Shown in pieces: positions 6,887-15,536 of a DNA stretch of 28,149 bases. A program made the translations under genes and the position numbers. The DNA is from Rhizobiales bacterium UBA697 (lineage in GTDB: Bacteria; Pseudomonadota; Alphaproteobacteria; Rhizobiales; Ancalomicrobiaceae), in contig DBMN01000254.1 of the NCBI GenBank assembly GCA_002298965.1, forward strand, positions 1 through 28,149. Direction: 5' to 3'. Below the pieces are notes generated by a model that was not told the DNA's origin, did no database searches, and saw nothing but the letters and a program-made list of their open reading frames with translations. Position 1 is the stretch's first letter. Each line of letters begins with the position of its first letter.

Positions 6887-9505
6887 ATGGCCGTTGAACG
6901 CTACAATCCCCGCACGACCGAACCGAAATGGCAGAAGACCTGGGCCGATGCGTCCGTCTTCGCCACCAGGAACGACGACACCCGGCCGAAGTACTACGTC
7001 CTCGAGATGTTCCCCTACCCGTCGGGGCGCATCCACATGGGCCACGTGCGCAACTACACGATGGGCGACGTCGTCGCCCGCTACAAGCGCGCCAAGGGTT
7101 TCGCGGTGCTCCATCCGATGGGCTGGGACGCCTTCGGCCTGCCGGCCGAGAACGCCGCCATCGAGAAGAAGGTCCATCCCGCCAAGTGGACCTACGAGAA
7201 CATCGCCTACATGCGCGGCCAGCTGAAGGCCATGGGCCTGTCGCTCGACTGGGATCGCGAGATCGCCACCTGCCATCCCGGCTACTACCGCCACCAGCAG
7301 GCGATGTTCGTCGACATGTTCGACGCCGGCCTCGCCTATCGCCGCACCTCCAAGGTCAACTGGGACCCGGTCGACATGACCGTGCTCGCCAACGAGCAGG
7401 TGATCGACGGCCGCGGCTGGCGCTCCGGTGCCCTGGTCGAGCAGAAGGAGCTTGTGCAGTGGAACTTCCGCATCACCGCCTTCTCCGATGAGCTGCTGAA
7501 GGCGCTCGACGGTCTCGACCGCTGGCCGGACAAGGTGCGCCTGATGCAGCGCAACTGGATCGGCAAGTCGGAGGGCCTCGAGGTCCGCTTCGAGCTCGCC
7601 ACGCCGGGTCCGCAGGGCGAGAAGACCGTGAAGGTCTTCACCACCCGCCCCGACACGCTGTTCGGCGCCTCCTTCGTCGCGCTGTCGCCGGATCATCCGC
7701 TGGCCAGGAGCCTCGGCGAGACCAACGCCGACCTCGCCGCCTTCCAGGAGAAGTGCCGCCGCATGGGGACCTCGGTGGCCGTGCTCGAGACCGCCGAGAA
7801 GGAGGGTTTCGACACCGGTCTGCGGGTGAAGCACCCCTTCATCCCCGGCAAGACGGTGCCGCTGTGGGTCGCCAACTTCATCCTCATGGACTACGGCACC
7901 GGCGCCATCTTCGGCTGCCCCGCCCATGACCAGCGCGACCTCGACTTCGCCCGCAAATATGGGCTCGAAGTCACGCCCGTGGTGCTGCCGAAGGGGGCCG
8001 ATGCGGCGAGTTTCACGGTCGACGACGTGGCCTTCGTCGACGACGGTTCGATCTTCAACTCCGACTTCCTCGACGGTCTCGACGTCGACACCGCCTTCGA
8101 CACGGTGGCGAAGCGCCTCGAGGGAACGATCGTCGACGGCGCGCCGCAGGGCGAACGCAAGGTCAACTTCCGCTTGCGTGACTGGCTGATCTCGCGCCAG
8201 CGCTACTGGGGCTGCCCGATCCCGGTCGTCCACTGCGACGACTGCGGCACGGTGCCGGTGCCGAAGGACCAGCTGCCGGTGCTGCTGCCCGACGATGCCA
8301 GCTTCGACAAGCCGGGCAATCCGCTCGACCATCATCCGACCTGGAAGCACGTCGCCTGCCCGAAGTGCGGCAAGCCGGCGCGCCGCGAGACGGACACGAT
8401 GGACACGTTCGTCGATTCGTCCTGGTACTTCGCCCGCTTCACCGACCCGTGGAACACCGAAGGCCCGACCACGCGCGCGGTCGCCGACCGCTGGCTGCCG
8501 GTCGACCAGTACATCGGCGGCATCGAGCACGCGATCCTGCACCTGCTCTATTCGCGCTTCTTCACCCGCGCCATGAAGGCGACCGGCCACGTCGGCCTCG
8601 ACGAGCCCTTCGCCGGCCTGTTCACGCAAGGCATGGTCGTCCACGAGACCTACAAGGGCCCCGACGGCCACTGGGTCTCGCCGGCCGACATCGTCATCGA
8701 CGAGACCGACGCCGGCCGCACCGCCCGCATGAAGGACGGTTCCGGCGCTGTGGCGATCGGCTCCATCGAGAAGATGTCGAAGTCGAAGAAGAACACCGTC
8801 GATCCCTCCGACATCATCGCCACCTGGGGCGCCGACACGGCGCGCTGGTTCGTCCTCTCCGACAGCCCGCCGGATCGCGACGTGATCTGGACCGAGGCCG
8901 GCGTCGAGGGCGCCCATCGCTTCGTCCAGCGCGTCTGGAGGCTCGTGGGCGACGCCGTCGAGCTGATCGGCGGTGCCGGCACCGGTGACCGCTCCGCGGC
9001 CGCCCTGGCGCTCGCCAAGGCCACCCACAAGACCGTCGCGGCGGTCGAGGACGACATCGAGAAGCTCGGCTTCAACCGCGCCGTCGCCCGTCTCTACGAG
9101 TTCGCCAACGCCATCGGCCGCGTTCTCGCCGGTCCCGATGCGGTCAGGGCCGACGCGAGCCTCGCCGCGGCGGTCGAGGAGGCGGCCGACGCGCTGGTGC
9201 GGATGATCGCCCCGATGATGCCGCATCTGGCGGAAGAATGCTGGACCGCGCTCGGCCGCACCGGCCTCGTCGCCGACGCCGCCTGGCCGAGCGTCGACCG
9301 TGCCCTCGTCGTCGACGACACCGTCACCCTGCCGGTGCAGGTCAACGGCAAGAAGCGCGCGGAGTTGACGATCGCCCGCGATGCGGACGAAGCTGCGGTG
9401 CGCGAAGCGACCCTCGCGCTCGAGGCGGTCGCCGCCGCGCTCGGCGGCAATCCGCCGAAGAAGGTCATCGTGGTACCCGGGAGAATCGTCAATGTCGTCG
9501 CCTGA
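6887..9505 (+). CDS. leuS: leucyl-tRNA synthetase
   Basis: 872 aa, full length for bacterial LeuRS (class Ia), which charges tRNA-Leu. Seen: N-terminal RYNPRTTEPKWQ; HIGH-type signature HMGH (50-53) in PYPSGRIHMGH; an editing (CP1) domain; zinc-type CDDCG and CPKCG pairs around 450-500; DTMDTFVDSSWYF; KMSKS (629-633); and an anticodon/C-terminal domain ending PKKVIVVPGRIVNVVA. The start is the ATG at 6887, since the family begins MA.ERYNP; an in-frame ATG at 6797 would add 30 atypical residues. The next gene, lptE, starts inside its last codons, and holA follows, giving the conserved alphaproteobacterial trio leuS-lptE-holA. Codon use matches the neighbours. Confidence 0.98.
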   Translation: MAVERYNPRTTEPKWQKTWADASVFATRNDDTRPKYYVLEMFPYPSGRIHMGHVRNYTMGDVVARYKRAKGFAVLHPMGWDAFGLPAENAAIEKKVHPAKWTYENIAYMRGQLKAMGLSLDWDREIATCHPGYYRHQQAMFVDMFDAGLAYRRTSKVNWDPVDMTVLANEQVIDGRGWRSGALVEQKELVQWNFRITAFSDELLKALDGLDRWPDKVRLMQRNWIGKSEGLEVRFELATPGPQGEKTVKVFTTRPDTLFGASFVALSPDHPLARSLGETNADLAAFQEKCRRMGTSVAVLETAEKEGFDTGLRVKHPFIPGKTVPLWVANFILMDYGTGAIFGCPAHDQRDLDFARKYGLEVTPVVLPKGADAASFTVDDVAFVDDGSIFNSDFLDGLDVDTAFDTVAKRLEGTIVDGAPQGERKVNFRLRDWLISRQRYWGCPIPVVHCDDCGTVPVPKDQLPVLLPDDASFDKPGNPLDHHPTWKHVACPKCGKPARRETDTMDTFVDSSWYFARFTDPWNTEGPTTRAVADRWLPVDQYIGGIEHAILHLLYSRFFTRAMKATGHVGLDEPFAGLFTQGMVVHETYKGPDGHWVSPADIVIDETDAGRTARMKDGSGAVAIGSIEKMSKSKKNTVDPSDIIATWGADTARWFVLSDSPPDRDVIWTEAGVEGAHRFVQRVWRLVGDAVELIGGAGTGDRSAAALALAKATHKTVAAVEDDIEKLGFNRAVARLYEFANAIGRVLAGPDAVRADASLAAAVEEAADALVRMIAPMMPHLAEECWTALGRTGLVADAAWPSVDRALVVDDTVTLPVQVNGKKRAELTIARDADEAAVREATLALEAVAAALGGNPPKKVIVVPGRIVNVVA

Positions 9506-10025
9506 CCGTGGCCTTCGCCCGCTCGCCGTCGCGGGCCTCCTCGTCGCCGGCCTCGCCCTCTCGGGCTGCACGACGACGGGCATCCGCCCGCTCTACGGCT
9601 CCTCGGGCGGCGCCACGACGGCGCTGCAGGACGTCGACGTCTCGACCAAGGGCCGGATCGGCCAGCAGATCCGCAACGATCTGGTCTTCGGCTTCTCCGG
9701 CGGTGCCGGCGAGCCGGTGAAGCCGCGTTGGCGCCTCGAGATCGCGACGACCGACGTCGACACCGCCGTCGGCGTCGACCGCTACGCCAATCTCGCGACC
9801 GGCCACATCGACCAGATCTCCGCCAACTGGGTGCTGACCGAGGTCGGGACCGGCCGTACCTTGGTCACCGGCACGTCCTTCGCCAACGCCGCCTACGACT
9901 ATTCGCAGCAGCGTTTCGCCGACGTCCGCGCCAAGCGCGATGCCGAGAACCGTGCCGCCCAGGCGATCGCCCTCGACATCCGCACCAAGATCGCCGTCTG
10001 GTTCGCCGAACACCCGGCGCCCTGA
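9492..10025 (+). CDS. lptE: LPS-assembly lipoprotein LptE
   Basis: 177 aa. LptE is an outer-membrane lipoprotein that plugs the LptD barrel and helps deliver lipopolysaccharide to the cell surface. The N-terminus is a lipoprotein signal: a basic start, the hydrophobic run LAVAGLLVAGLAL, and lipobox LSGC with lipidated Cys26. It is followed by TTTGIRPLYG, typical of the alphaproteobacterial form ('GFRPLYG'). The rest fits the LptE fold with a C-terminal helix containing DIRTKIAVWF. The ATG at 9492 overlaps the end of leuS by 14 nt, so translation is probably coupled; upstream in-frame codons belong to leuS DNA. Sequence conservation of LptE is low, so much of the call rests on the lipobox and on its place between leuS and holA. 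Confidence 0.9.
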   Translation: MSSPDRGLRPLAVAGLLVAGLALSGCTTTGIRPLYGSSGGATTALQDVDVSTKGRIGQQIRNDLVFGFSGGAGEPVKPRWRLEIATTDVDTAVGVDRYANLATGHIDQISANWVLTEVGTGRTLVTGTSFANAAYDYSQQRFADVRAKRDAENRAAQAIALDIRTKIAVWFAEHPAP

Positions 10026-10053
10026 TGGGCGTGAACGCCGTGGAGCGGGCGCG

Positions 10054-11088
10054 ATGACGGTCCTCAAGGCCCACGAGGTCGACGCCTTCCTGAAGGCTCC
10101 CGGCGAGCGCTGGGGCGTCGTCCTCGTCCACGGGCCCGACGACGGGCTCGTCACCGAGCGCGCCACGGCGATCGTCCGCGCGGCGAGCCCGGGCGACGAC
10201 CCCTTCTCCCTCGTCCGCCTCGACGGCGCGGAGCTCGTCTCCGACCCCGCCCGCCTCGTCGACGAGGCCCGCACCATCTCGCTCTTCGGCTCGCGCCGTG
10301 TCGTCTGGGTGCGCGACTGCGGCGCCCGGGCGATCCTGCCGGCCGTCCAGCCGCTGCTCGACGAGCCGGCCAAGGGCAGCCTCGTCGTGCTCGAGGCCGG
10401 CGACCTGAAGAAGACGGCGCCGCTGCGCAAGAAGATCGAGGACAGTGCCTCGGCGCTAGCCATCGCCTGCTACGCCGACGGCGCCCAGGACATCGCCCGC
10501 CTCGTCGATCGCGAGCTGCAGGAGGCCGGCCTCTCGATCGATCGCGACGCCCGCGAGGTGCTGGAGGCCCATCTCGGCGGCGACCGCCTCGCCTCGCGCG
10601 GCGAGATCCGCAAGCTCTGCCTCTATGCCCTCGGCCAGAAGAAGGTGACGGTCGCCGATGTCGAGGCGATCGTCGGCGACGCGTCCGCGCTCGCCATGGA
10701 CGAGTTCATCGACGCGGTCGCCGGCGGCGACCCGGTCGGCGCCGATCGCCTGCTGGCGCGGCTGGCGAGCTCCGGTACCCACGTCTCGGTCGCCGCTTCC
10801 GCCCTGATGCGGCATTTCCAGCTGCTCGAGCGCCTGCGGGCCGAGGTCGGACAGGGCCGCAGCGCCGCGACCGTCGTCGCCGGCGTCCAGCCGCCGATCT
10901 TCTTCCGCCGCCGCGACGCCTTCGTCCGTCAGCTCGGCCTGTGGAACCGCGAGCGCCTCGAACGCGCCGCCCGCCTGCTCGACGAGGGCCTGCTGCGCAG
11001 CCGCACCATGCCGACGCTCGCCGAAGCCGTCGTCTCCGACGTCGCGCTGACGCTGGCGCGGGCCGCCCGCGCCGCCGATCGGCGCTGA
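10054..11088 (+). CDS. holA: DNA polymerase III delta subunit
   Basis: 344 aa, the family length. HolA is the clamp-loader subunit that opens the beta sliding clamp and loads it on primed DNA. Seen: N-terminal LVHGPDDGLVTERA, the delta-subunit version of the AAA+ nucleotide-fold start without a true Walker A; FSLVRLDGAEL; SLFGSRRVVWVRD; LVVLEAGDLKKTAPLRK; LGGDRLASRGEIRKLCLYA; and a C-terminal collar domain (VSVAASALMRHFQLLERL). The ATG at 10054 has GGAG about 8 nt upstream and lies 28 bp after lptE; the longer frame from 9940 overlaps lptE and is rejected. It is convergent with parB. Confidence 0.96.
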   Translation: MTVLKAHEVDAFLKAPGERWGVVLVHGPDDGLVTERATAIVRAASPGDDPFSLVRLDGAELVSDPARLVDEARTISLFGSRRVVWVRDCGARAILPAVQPLLDEPAKGSLVVLEAGDLKKTAPLRKKIEDSASALAIACYADGAQDIARLVDRELQEAGLSIDRDAREVLEAHLGGDRLASRGEIRKLCLYALGQKKVTVADVEAIVGDASALAMDEFIDAVAGGDPVGADRLLARLASSGTHVSVAASALMRHFQLLERLRAEVGQGRSAATVVAGVQPPIFFRRRDAFVRQLGLWNRERLERAARLLDEGLLRSRTMPTLAEAVVSDVALTLARAARAADRR

Positions 11089-11116
11089 CCCTCCGCACGA
11101 CACCCGCTCCGGCAAT

Positions 11117-11139
11117 GAAAAAGGCGGCCGAAGCCGCCT
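11117..11139 (-). terminator. intrinsic terminator of the parAB transcript
   Basis: On the minus strand AGGCGGC-TTCG-GCCGCCT (11139-11122), a 7-bp GC stem with a stable TTCG loop, runs into a T5 tract (11122-11118) some 25 nt past the parB stop. This is a textbook Rho-independent terminator. The plus side lacks a T run, so holA is probably not ended efficiently here. Confidence 0.85.
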
Positions 11140-11163
11140 CTCTACCCGTCGTGATGCCCGGCC

Positions 11164-12033
11164 TCAGCCGTCCTTCAGGCGACGCACGATGTCGTCGAGC
11201 TGCTCGAGGCTGCGATACTTGATCTCGACCCGTCCCGAGCCGTCGGCCTTGTGGTCGATCGCCACGGCGAGGCCGAGGAGCTCGGTCAGCGAGGTCTCCA
11301 GCGCCAGCGTGTCGGCATCCTTGGCCTTCTTCGGCTTGGCCGGCTTCGCCTCGCCCGCCGCCGGCGCCTGCGCCAGCTGTTCGGCGTCGCGCACCGTCAG
11401 GCCTTCCTCGACGATCTTCTCGGCGAGACCCACCGGATCGGCCGCGGTGATCAGCGCGCGGGCGTGACCGGCGGTCAGCCGACCCTCGCGCAGATGCTCC
11501 TTGACCGGATCGGGCAGCTTGAGCAGGCGCAGGGTGTTGGCGACATGGCTGCGGCTCTTGCCGATGACCTGGCCGAGATCCTGCTGCGTATAGGCGAACT
11601 CGGCGATCAGCTGCTCGTAGCCGACGGCCTCTTCGATCGCGTTGAGATCGGAGCGCTGGACGTTCTCGATGATCGCGAGCTCGAGCGCCTCCTTGTCGGA
11701 GACCTCCTGCACGATCACCGGAATGTCGTGCTGCCCCGCCTTCTGCGACGCCCGCCAGCGACGCTCGCCGGCGATGATCTCGAAGTGGTTCGCACGCCCC
11801 GGCGCCGACCGCACCAGGATCGGCTGGACGACGCCCTTCTCCTTGATCGACTGCGCCAGATCGGCGAGTTCGTCCTCGCCGAAGTGACGGCGCGGATTGC
11901 GCGGATTGGGATGGACCAGATCGATCGGCACGCGCTTGGAGCCGGCGCGCGCCTGCTCGCTCATCGTCTCCGGTTCGGCCATGTCGCCGAGCAGGGCCGC
12001 CAGACCGCGCCCCAGACGCTTGCGCTCTTCCAT
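11164..12033 (-). CDS. parB: chromosome partitioning protein ParB
   Basis: 289 aa. ParB binds parS, loads as a CTP-dependent sliding clamp and spreads over origin-proximal DNA to form the segregation complex. Seen: N-terminal KRLGRGLAALLGD (ParA-stimulating segment); VHPNPRNPRRHF; CTP/arginine motif GERRWRA (89-95); IIENVQRSDLNAIEEA; a helix-turn-helix TQQDLGQVIGKSRSHVANTL that reads parS; RLTAGHARAL; an Ala/Lys-Pro linker; and a C-terminal dimerisation domain. The ATG at 12033 has GGGGAG about 8 nt upstream and gives the usual MEERKRLGRG start; an in-frame GTG at 12084 overlapping the parA stop is less likely. It is the last gene of mnmG-rsmG-parA-parB, and four parS-like sites lie within 11 kb. 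Confidence 0.98.
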   Translation of the reverse strand: MEERKRLGRGLAALLGDMAEPETMSEQARAGSKRVPIDLVHPNPRNPRRHFGEDELADLAQSIKEKGVVQPILVRSAPGRANHFEIIAGERRWRASQKAGQHDIPVIVQEVSDKEALELAIIENVQRSDLNAIEEAVGYEQLIAEFAYTQQDLGQVIGKSRSHVANTLRLLKLPDPVKEHLREGRLTAGHARALITAADPVGLAEKIVEEGLTVRDAEQLAQAPAAGEAKPAKPKKAKDADTLALETSLTELLGLAVAIDHKADGSGRVEIKYRSLEQLDDIVRRLKDG

Positions 12034-12080
12034 CGTCGTCTCCCCGTCGTCGATCGGTTCGGAACTCGTCTCTGTCGGCC

Positions 12081-12908
12081 TCACGCCGCCGCGTCGGCCT
12101 TGAAGCGGCGCTCGCGCTGGATGATCTCGGAGGCGAGCCGCAGATAGGCTTGGCTGCCCGCCGACTTCAGGTCGTAGAGCAGCGCCGGCTTGCCGTAGGA
12201 CGGCGCCTCGGAAATGCGCACGTTGCGCGGAATGACCGTCTCGTAGACCGTGTCGCCCATGTGCTCGCGCACGTCAGCGACGACCTGGCCCGAGAGATTG
12301 TTGCGGGCGTCGTACATGGTCAGCACGATACCGTGGATCGACAACTGTGGGTTGAGCGTGGTCTTGACCTGCTCGACCGTCGACAGGAGCTGCGACAGAC
12401 CCTCGAGCGCGAAGAACTCGCACTGCAGCGGCACCAGCACCGAATGCGACGCGCACATGGCGTTGACCGTCAGCAGGTTCAGCGACGGCGGGCAGTCGAC
12501 CAGCACGTAGGAGAAGTGCGGCCGATCGGCGCCGGCCGAGGCGATGTAGTCGGCGAGCGCGCGACGCAGGCGGAAGGCGCGATCGGCGTGCGAGGCGATC
12601 TCAAGCTCGACACCGAGCAGGTCGAGGGTCGACGGCGCGACCCAGAGGCGCGGCACCGCGGTCTCGATCAGCACGTCGTCGAGGCCGCAATCGCCGACCA
12701 GAACGTCGTAGGTCGAACGCTTGCGCTCGCGCCGGGCGATGCCGAGGCCGGTCGAGGCATTGCCCTGGGGATCGAGGTCGAGGATCAGAACCTCCTCGCC
12801 GATCGCCGCCAGGGCCGTGCCGAGATTGATCGCGGTCGTGGTCTTGCCGACGCCGCCCTTCTGGTTGGCGAGGGCGAGAACGCGCGGCGACTTCGTCAGG
12901 TCGGTCAT
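12081..12908 (-). CDS. parA: chromosome partitioning ATPase ParA
   Basis: 275 aa MinD/ParA-family ATPase. It forms an ATP-dependent gradient on the nucleoid that pulls the ParB-parS complex of one daughter origin across the cell. Seen: deviant Walker A KGGVGKT (17-23) with signature Lys17; Walker A' LILDLDPQGNAS (D44, D46); Walker B VLVDCPPSLNLLTVNAM; VLTMYDARNNLS; and RNVRISEAPSYGKP. The start at 12908 has AGGAG about 10 nt upstream, and its ATG overlaps the rsmG TGA (ATGA), so translation is coupled. A longer frame from 13016 lies in rsmG and gives an arginine-rich, non-family extension. parB follows directly. Confidence 0.98.
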   Translation of the reverse strand: MTDLTKSPRVLALANQKGGVGKTTTAINLGTALAAIGEEVLILDLDPQGNASTGLGIARRERKRSTYDVLVGDCGLDDVLIETAVPRLWVAPSTLDLLGVELEIASHADRAFRLRRALADYIASAGADRPHFSYVLVDCPPSLNLLTVNAMCASHSVLVPLQCEFFALEGLSQLLSTVEQVKTTLNPQLSIHGIVLTMYDARNNLSGQVVADVREHMGDTVYETVIPRNVRISEAPSYGKPALLYDLKSAGSQAYLRLASEIIQRERRFKADAAA

Positions 12909-13564
12909 CGATCGATGCTCCTGGAACCCGGGTCTTTCGGAACGATCCGTCGGATGAGGATCAACCGCCCCGCGGGATCGATCCGACTGATCTGTTCTAC
13001 CACGTCCAGATTCCAAGATAGAGTGGCTTCGCGCACTTCAGCCGCAAAATCTTGTCCCTTGTGGAAAACGGCGACGGCCCCGCGCGCCACATGTGGCGCC
13101 GCCCAACCGACCAGCGTTTCGAGCGGCGCCAGGGCCCGTGCCGAGACCGCGGAGACCGATTCGGCGAATTTTTGCTGGAAATCTTCGATCCGCTCGGCAT
13201 GGACCGTGGCGGGCGCGCCGGTCTCGCGGGCCACCGTCCGCAGGAACGCAGCCTTGCCCTTGTTGCTCTCGACGAGATGGACACACGCGCCCTCCACGTC
13301 GGCGAGCAGGATCGCCGTCACCAGACCCGGAAAGCCGGCGCCGGATCCGAAGTCGATCCACCGCTTCGCGTCGGGAACCGCGGCGAGCGTCTGGACGGAA
13401 TCGGCGACGTGCCGCCGCCAGATGTCCGGCAGCGTCGAGGGCGCGACGAGGTTCTGGCTCTTCTGCCATTTGCGGACCAACTCGACATAGATGGCGAGTC
13501 GCTCCTCTGTTTCACGTGAAACGGGCATGATGTCCCGAAGGAGCACAAAGGGGTCGCCGGTCAT
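12905..13564 (-). CDS. rsmG: 16S rRNA (guanine527-N7)-methyltransferase RsmG
   Basis: 219 aa. RsmG (GidB) methylates G527 of 16S rRNA; its loss gives low-level streptomycin resistance. Seen: N-terminal VSRETEERL; KWQKSQNLVAPS; WRRHVADS; SAM-binding DFGSGAGFPG; HLVESNKGKAAFLR; and SARALAPLETLVGWAAP. The ATG at 13564 (MTGDPF) fits the family; the open frame upstream to 13636 runs into mnmG. The stop overlaps the parA start and mnmG ends 37 bp upstream, so this is an operon gene. The codons for VSRET are also a parS site (13508-13523), a double use of the DNA that constrains both protein and site. Confidence 0.97.
   Translation of the reverse strand: MTGDPFVLLRDIMPVSRETEERLAIYVELVRKWQKSQNLVAPSTLPDIWRRHVADSVQTLAAVPDAKRWIDFGSGAGFPGLVTAILLADVEGACVHLVESNKGKAAFLRTVARETGAPATVHAERIEDFQQKFAESVSAVSARALAPLETLVGWAAPHVARGAVAVFHKGQDFAAEVREATLSWNLDVVEQISRIDPAGRLILIRRIVPKDPGSRSIDR
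13508..13523. promoter_or_regulatory. parS site 1 (within rsmG)
   Basis: TGTTTCACGTGAAACG matches the bacterial parS consensus TGTTTCACGTGAAACA at 15 of 16 positions; only the last base differs. It is ParB's loading site and lies inside rsmG, where it codes VSRET. It is 0.6 kb from parA. Confidence 0.95.
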
Positions 13565-13601
13565 CGTATCGGTTCCGAATCCATGTCCCGTTTCGAATCG
13601 T

Positions 13602-15488
13602 TCAGGCCGATTTCGCCGCCTGCAACTTGCGTACATGCGCCAGAACGAGCGTCAATGCCGCCGGTGTCACACCGTCGATCCGCGCGGCCTGACCGAGCGT
13701 TCCGGGCCGCACCGACTGCAGCTTCTGACGGATCTCGTTGGAGAGCCCGGCCATGGTCGCATAGTCGAGTTCGGCCGGCAGCTCCACCGCCTCGTCGCGC
13801 TTCAGCCGCGCCATGTCGTCGGCCTGGCGATCAAGGTAAACGGAATATTTCGCATCGATCTCGACCTGCTCGGCGACCGTCTCGGCGACGTCGGCGAGAC
13901 CCGGCCAGATCGTCGCCAGCCGCGCGAAGTCGACCTCCGGATGCGCCAGAATCTCGAAGGCCGAGCGCCGACGTCCATCCTGGTTGACCGCGAGCCCGAC
14001 CTTCTCCGCCTCGTTCGGCGTCAGCGACAGCCCCTCGAGCCGCGCCTCGACATCGGCGATCGCCGCAGCCTTGGCCTCGAACCGCCGCCGCCGCTCGATG
14101 TCGACCAGCCCCAGTTCAATCCCGAGCGGAGTCAGCCGGCGATCGGCATTGTCGGCACGAAGGCTCAGCCGGAACTCGGCACGCGAGGTGAACATGCGAT
14201 AGGGCTCGGTGATGCCCCGCGTGACGAGGTCGTCGATCATCACGCCGATGTAGCTCTCGGCCCTCGAGAAGGTCACGCCGTCGCACCCACGCGCCCGCCG
14301 CGCCGCATTGAGACCGGCGACCAGCCCCTGCGCAGCCGCTTCCTCGTAGCCGGTGGTGCCGTTGATCTGACCGGCGAGGAACAGACCGGCCATGCCCTTC
14401 GCCTCCAGCGTCGGCTCGAGCCCGCGCGGATCGACGTGGTCGTATTCGATGGCATAGCCGGGCCGGAAGATCTCCACCGCCTCGAGCCCCGGAATGGTCC
14501 GGAGCAGCGCCAGCTGCGCATCGGCCGGCAGCGAGGTCGACAGCCCGTTCGGGTAGACCGTCGGATCGTCGAGCCCCTCCGGCTCGAGGAAGATCTGGTG
14601 GCCTTCGCGATCGCCGAAGCGGACGATCTTGTCCTCGATCGACGGACAGTAGCGCGGGCCGCGGCTGTCGATCTGACCGCCGTACATCGCCGAGCGATCG
14701 AGATTGGCGCGGATCACCGCATGGGTCGCGTCGGTCGTCCGGGTAATGCCGCAGCGGATCTGCGGCGTCTCGATCCGGTCGGTGAGCATCGAGAAGGTCG
14801 AGGGGACATCGTCGCCCTCCTGCATCTCGACCCGATCCCAGGTGATGGTCCGCCCGTCGAGCCGTGCCGGCGTGCCGGTCTTGAGCCGGCCGAGCGTCAG
14901 ACCGGCCGCCGCCAACGCATCGGAAAAGCCGACGACCGCCGGATCGCCGACCCGACCGCCGGAGGTCTTGTCGTGGCCGACATGCATCAGCCCGTTGAGG
15001 AAGGTGCCGGACGCGACGACGACCGCATCGGCCGCGAGCACGCGCCCGTCGGCGAGCCGAACGCCGGCGACGCGAGGCCCCTCGAAGACCAGCGAAGCCG
15101 CCTCCCCCTCGATCACTTCGAGCCGCTCCGTCGCCGTCACCGCCTCTTGGACGGCGCGGGCATAGAGCCGGCGATCCATCTGCGCCCGCGGACCGCGCAC
15201 CGCCGGTCCCTTGCGGCGATTGAGCAGGCGGAACTGGATGCCACCGAGATCGGCCGCGCGACCCATGACACCGCCGAGCGCGTCGATCTCGCGGACGAGA
15301 TGACCCTTGCCGAGCCCGCCGATCGCCGGGTTGCAGGACATCGCGCCGATCGTCTCGAAACGATGGGTGACGAGCCGCGTCGCCGCCCCCGCCCGCGCCG
15401 CCGCGGCCGCCGCTTCGACGCCGGCATGTCCACCACCGATCACGATCACCGTGCCATTCGTCATGTCGTACCCGTCATGGTCATTCAT
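13602..15488 (-). CDS. mnmG: tRNA uridine-5-carboxymethylaminomethyl modification enzyme MnmG
   Basis: 628 aa, the family length. MnmG (GidA), an FAD protein, works with MnmE to build the (carboxymethyl)aminomethyl group on U34 of tRNAs reading two-codon boxes. Seen: FAD-binding VIGGGHAGVEAA (17-26); CNPAIGGLGKGHL; GGVMGRAAD; RGPRAQMDR; the signature SRGPRYCPSIEDKIVRF; FLEPEG and YPNGLSTSLP; GLFLAGQINGTTGYEEAAAQGL; and FTSRAEFRL in the C-terminal part. Two ATGs are possible, 15488 and 15464 (MTNGTVIVIGGG); neither has a strong Shine-Dalgarno, so the start is uncertain by eight residues. It is transcribed toward rsmG-parA-parB. Confidence 0.97.
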   Translation of the reverse strand: MNDHDGYDMTNGTVIVIGGGHAGVEAAAAAARAGAATRLVTHRFETIGAMSCNPAIGGLGKGHLVREIDALGGVMGRAADLGGIQFRLLNRRKGPAVRGPRAQMDRRLYARAVQEAVTATERLEVIEGEAASLVFEGPRVAGVRLADGRVLAADAVVVASGTFLNGLMHVGHDKTSGGRVGDPAVVGFSDALAAAGLTLGRLKTGTPARLDGRTITWDRVEMQEGDDVPSTFSMLTDRIETPQIRCGITRTTDATHAVIRANLDRSAMYGGQIDSRGPRYCPSIEDKIVRFGDREGHQIFLEPEGLDDPTVYPNGLSTSLPADAQLALLRTIPGLEAVEIFRPGYAIEYDHVDPRGLEPTLEAKGMAGLFLAGQINGTTGYEEAAAQGLVAGLNAARRARGCDGVTFSRAESYIGVMIDDLVTRGITEPYRMFTSRAEFRLSLRADNADRRLTPLGIELGLVDIERRRRFEAKAAAIADVEARLEGLSLTPNEAEKVGLAVNQDGRRRSAFEILAHPEVDFARLATIWPGLADVAETVAEQVEIDAKYSVYLDRQADDMARLKRDEAVELPAELDYATMAGLSNEIRQKLQSVRPGTLGQAARIDGVTPAALTLVLAHVRKLQAAKSA

Positions 15489-15490
15489 CG

Positions 15491-15520
15491 GATTCGAAAC
15501 GGATTCGAATCGACTGATTC
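15491..15520. repeat. four GANTC sites in 30 bp upstream of mnmG
   Basis: GATTC at 15491, GATTC at 15502, GAATC at 15507 and GATTC at 15516 lie in the mnmE-mnmG gap and run into parS site 2. The middle pair form the palindrome GATTCGAATC. Such density is far above chance (about one per 256 bp). Confidence 0.85.
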
Positions 15521-15530
15521 ACGTGAAACA
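15515..15530. promoter_or_regulatory. parS site 2 (mnmE-mnmG gap)
   Basis: TGATTCACGTGAAACA matches consensus parS at 15 of 16 positions; the third base is A instead of T, which creates a GATTC (GANTC) inside the left half. It lies just before the mnmG start and after the mnmE stop. Confidence 0.9.
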
Positions 15531-15536
15531 CACCGA

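Noticed and set aside
6664..6888. 74-codon minus-strand ORF in the yggS-leuS gap
   Set aside because: Contains a protein-like patch (HPLGQWFEAARG) but I do not recognise a family, it overlaps the leuS start, and it lacks a clear ribosome site.
6266..9583. 1105-codon minus-strand frame opposite leuS
   Set aside because: Antisense shadow rich in His, Arg, Asp, Val and Gly; leuS on the other strand is certain.
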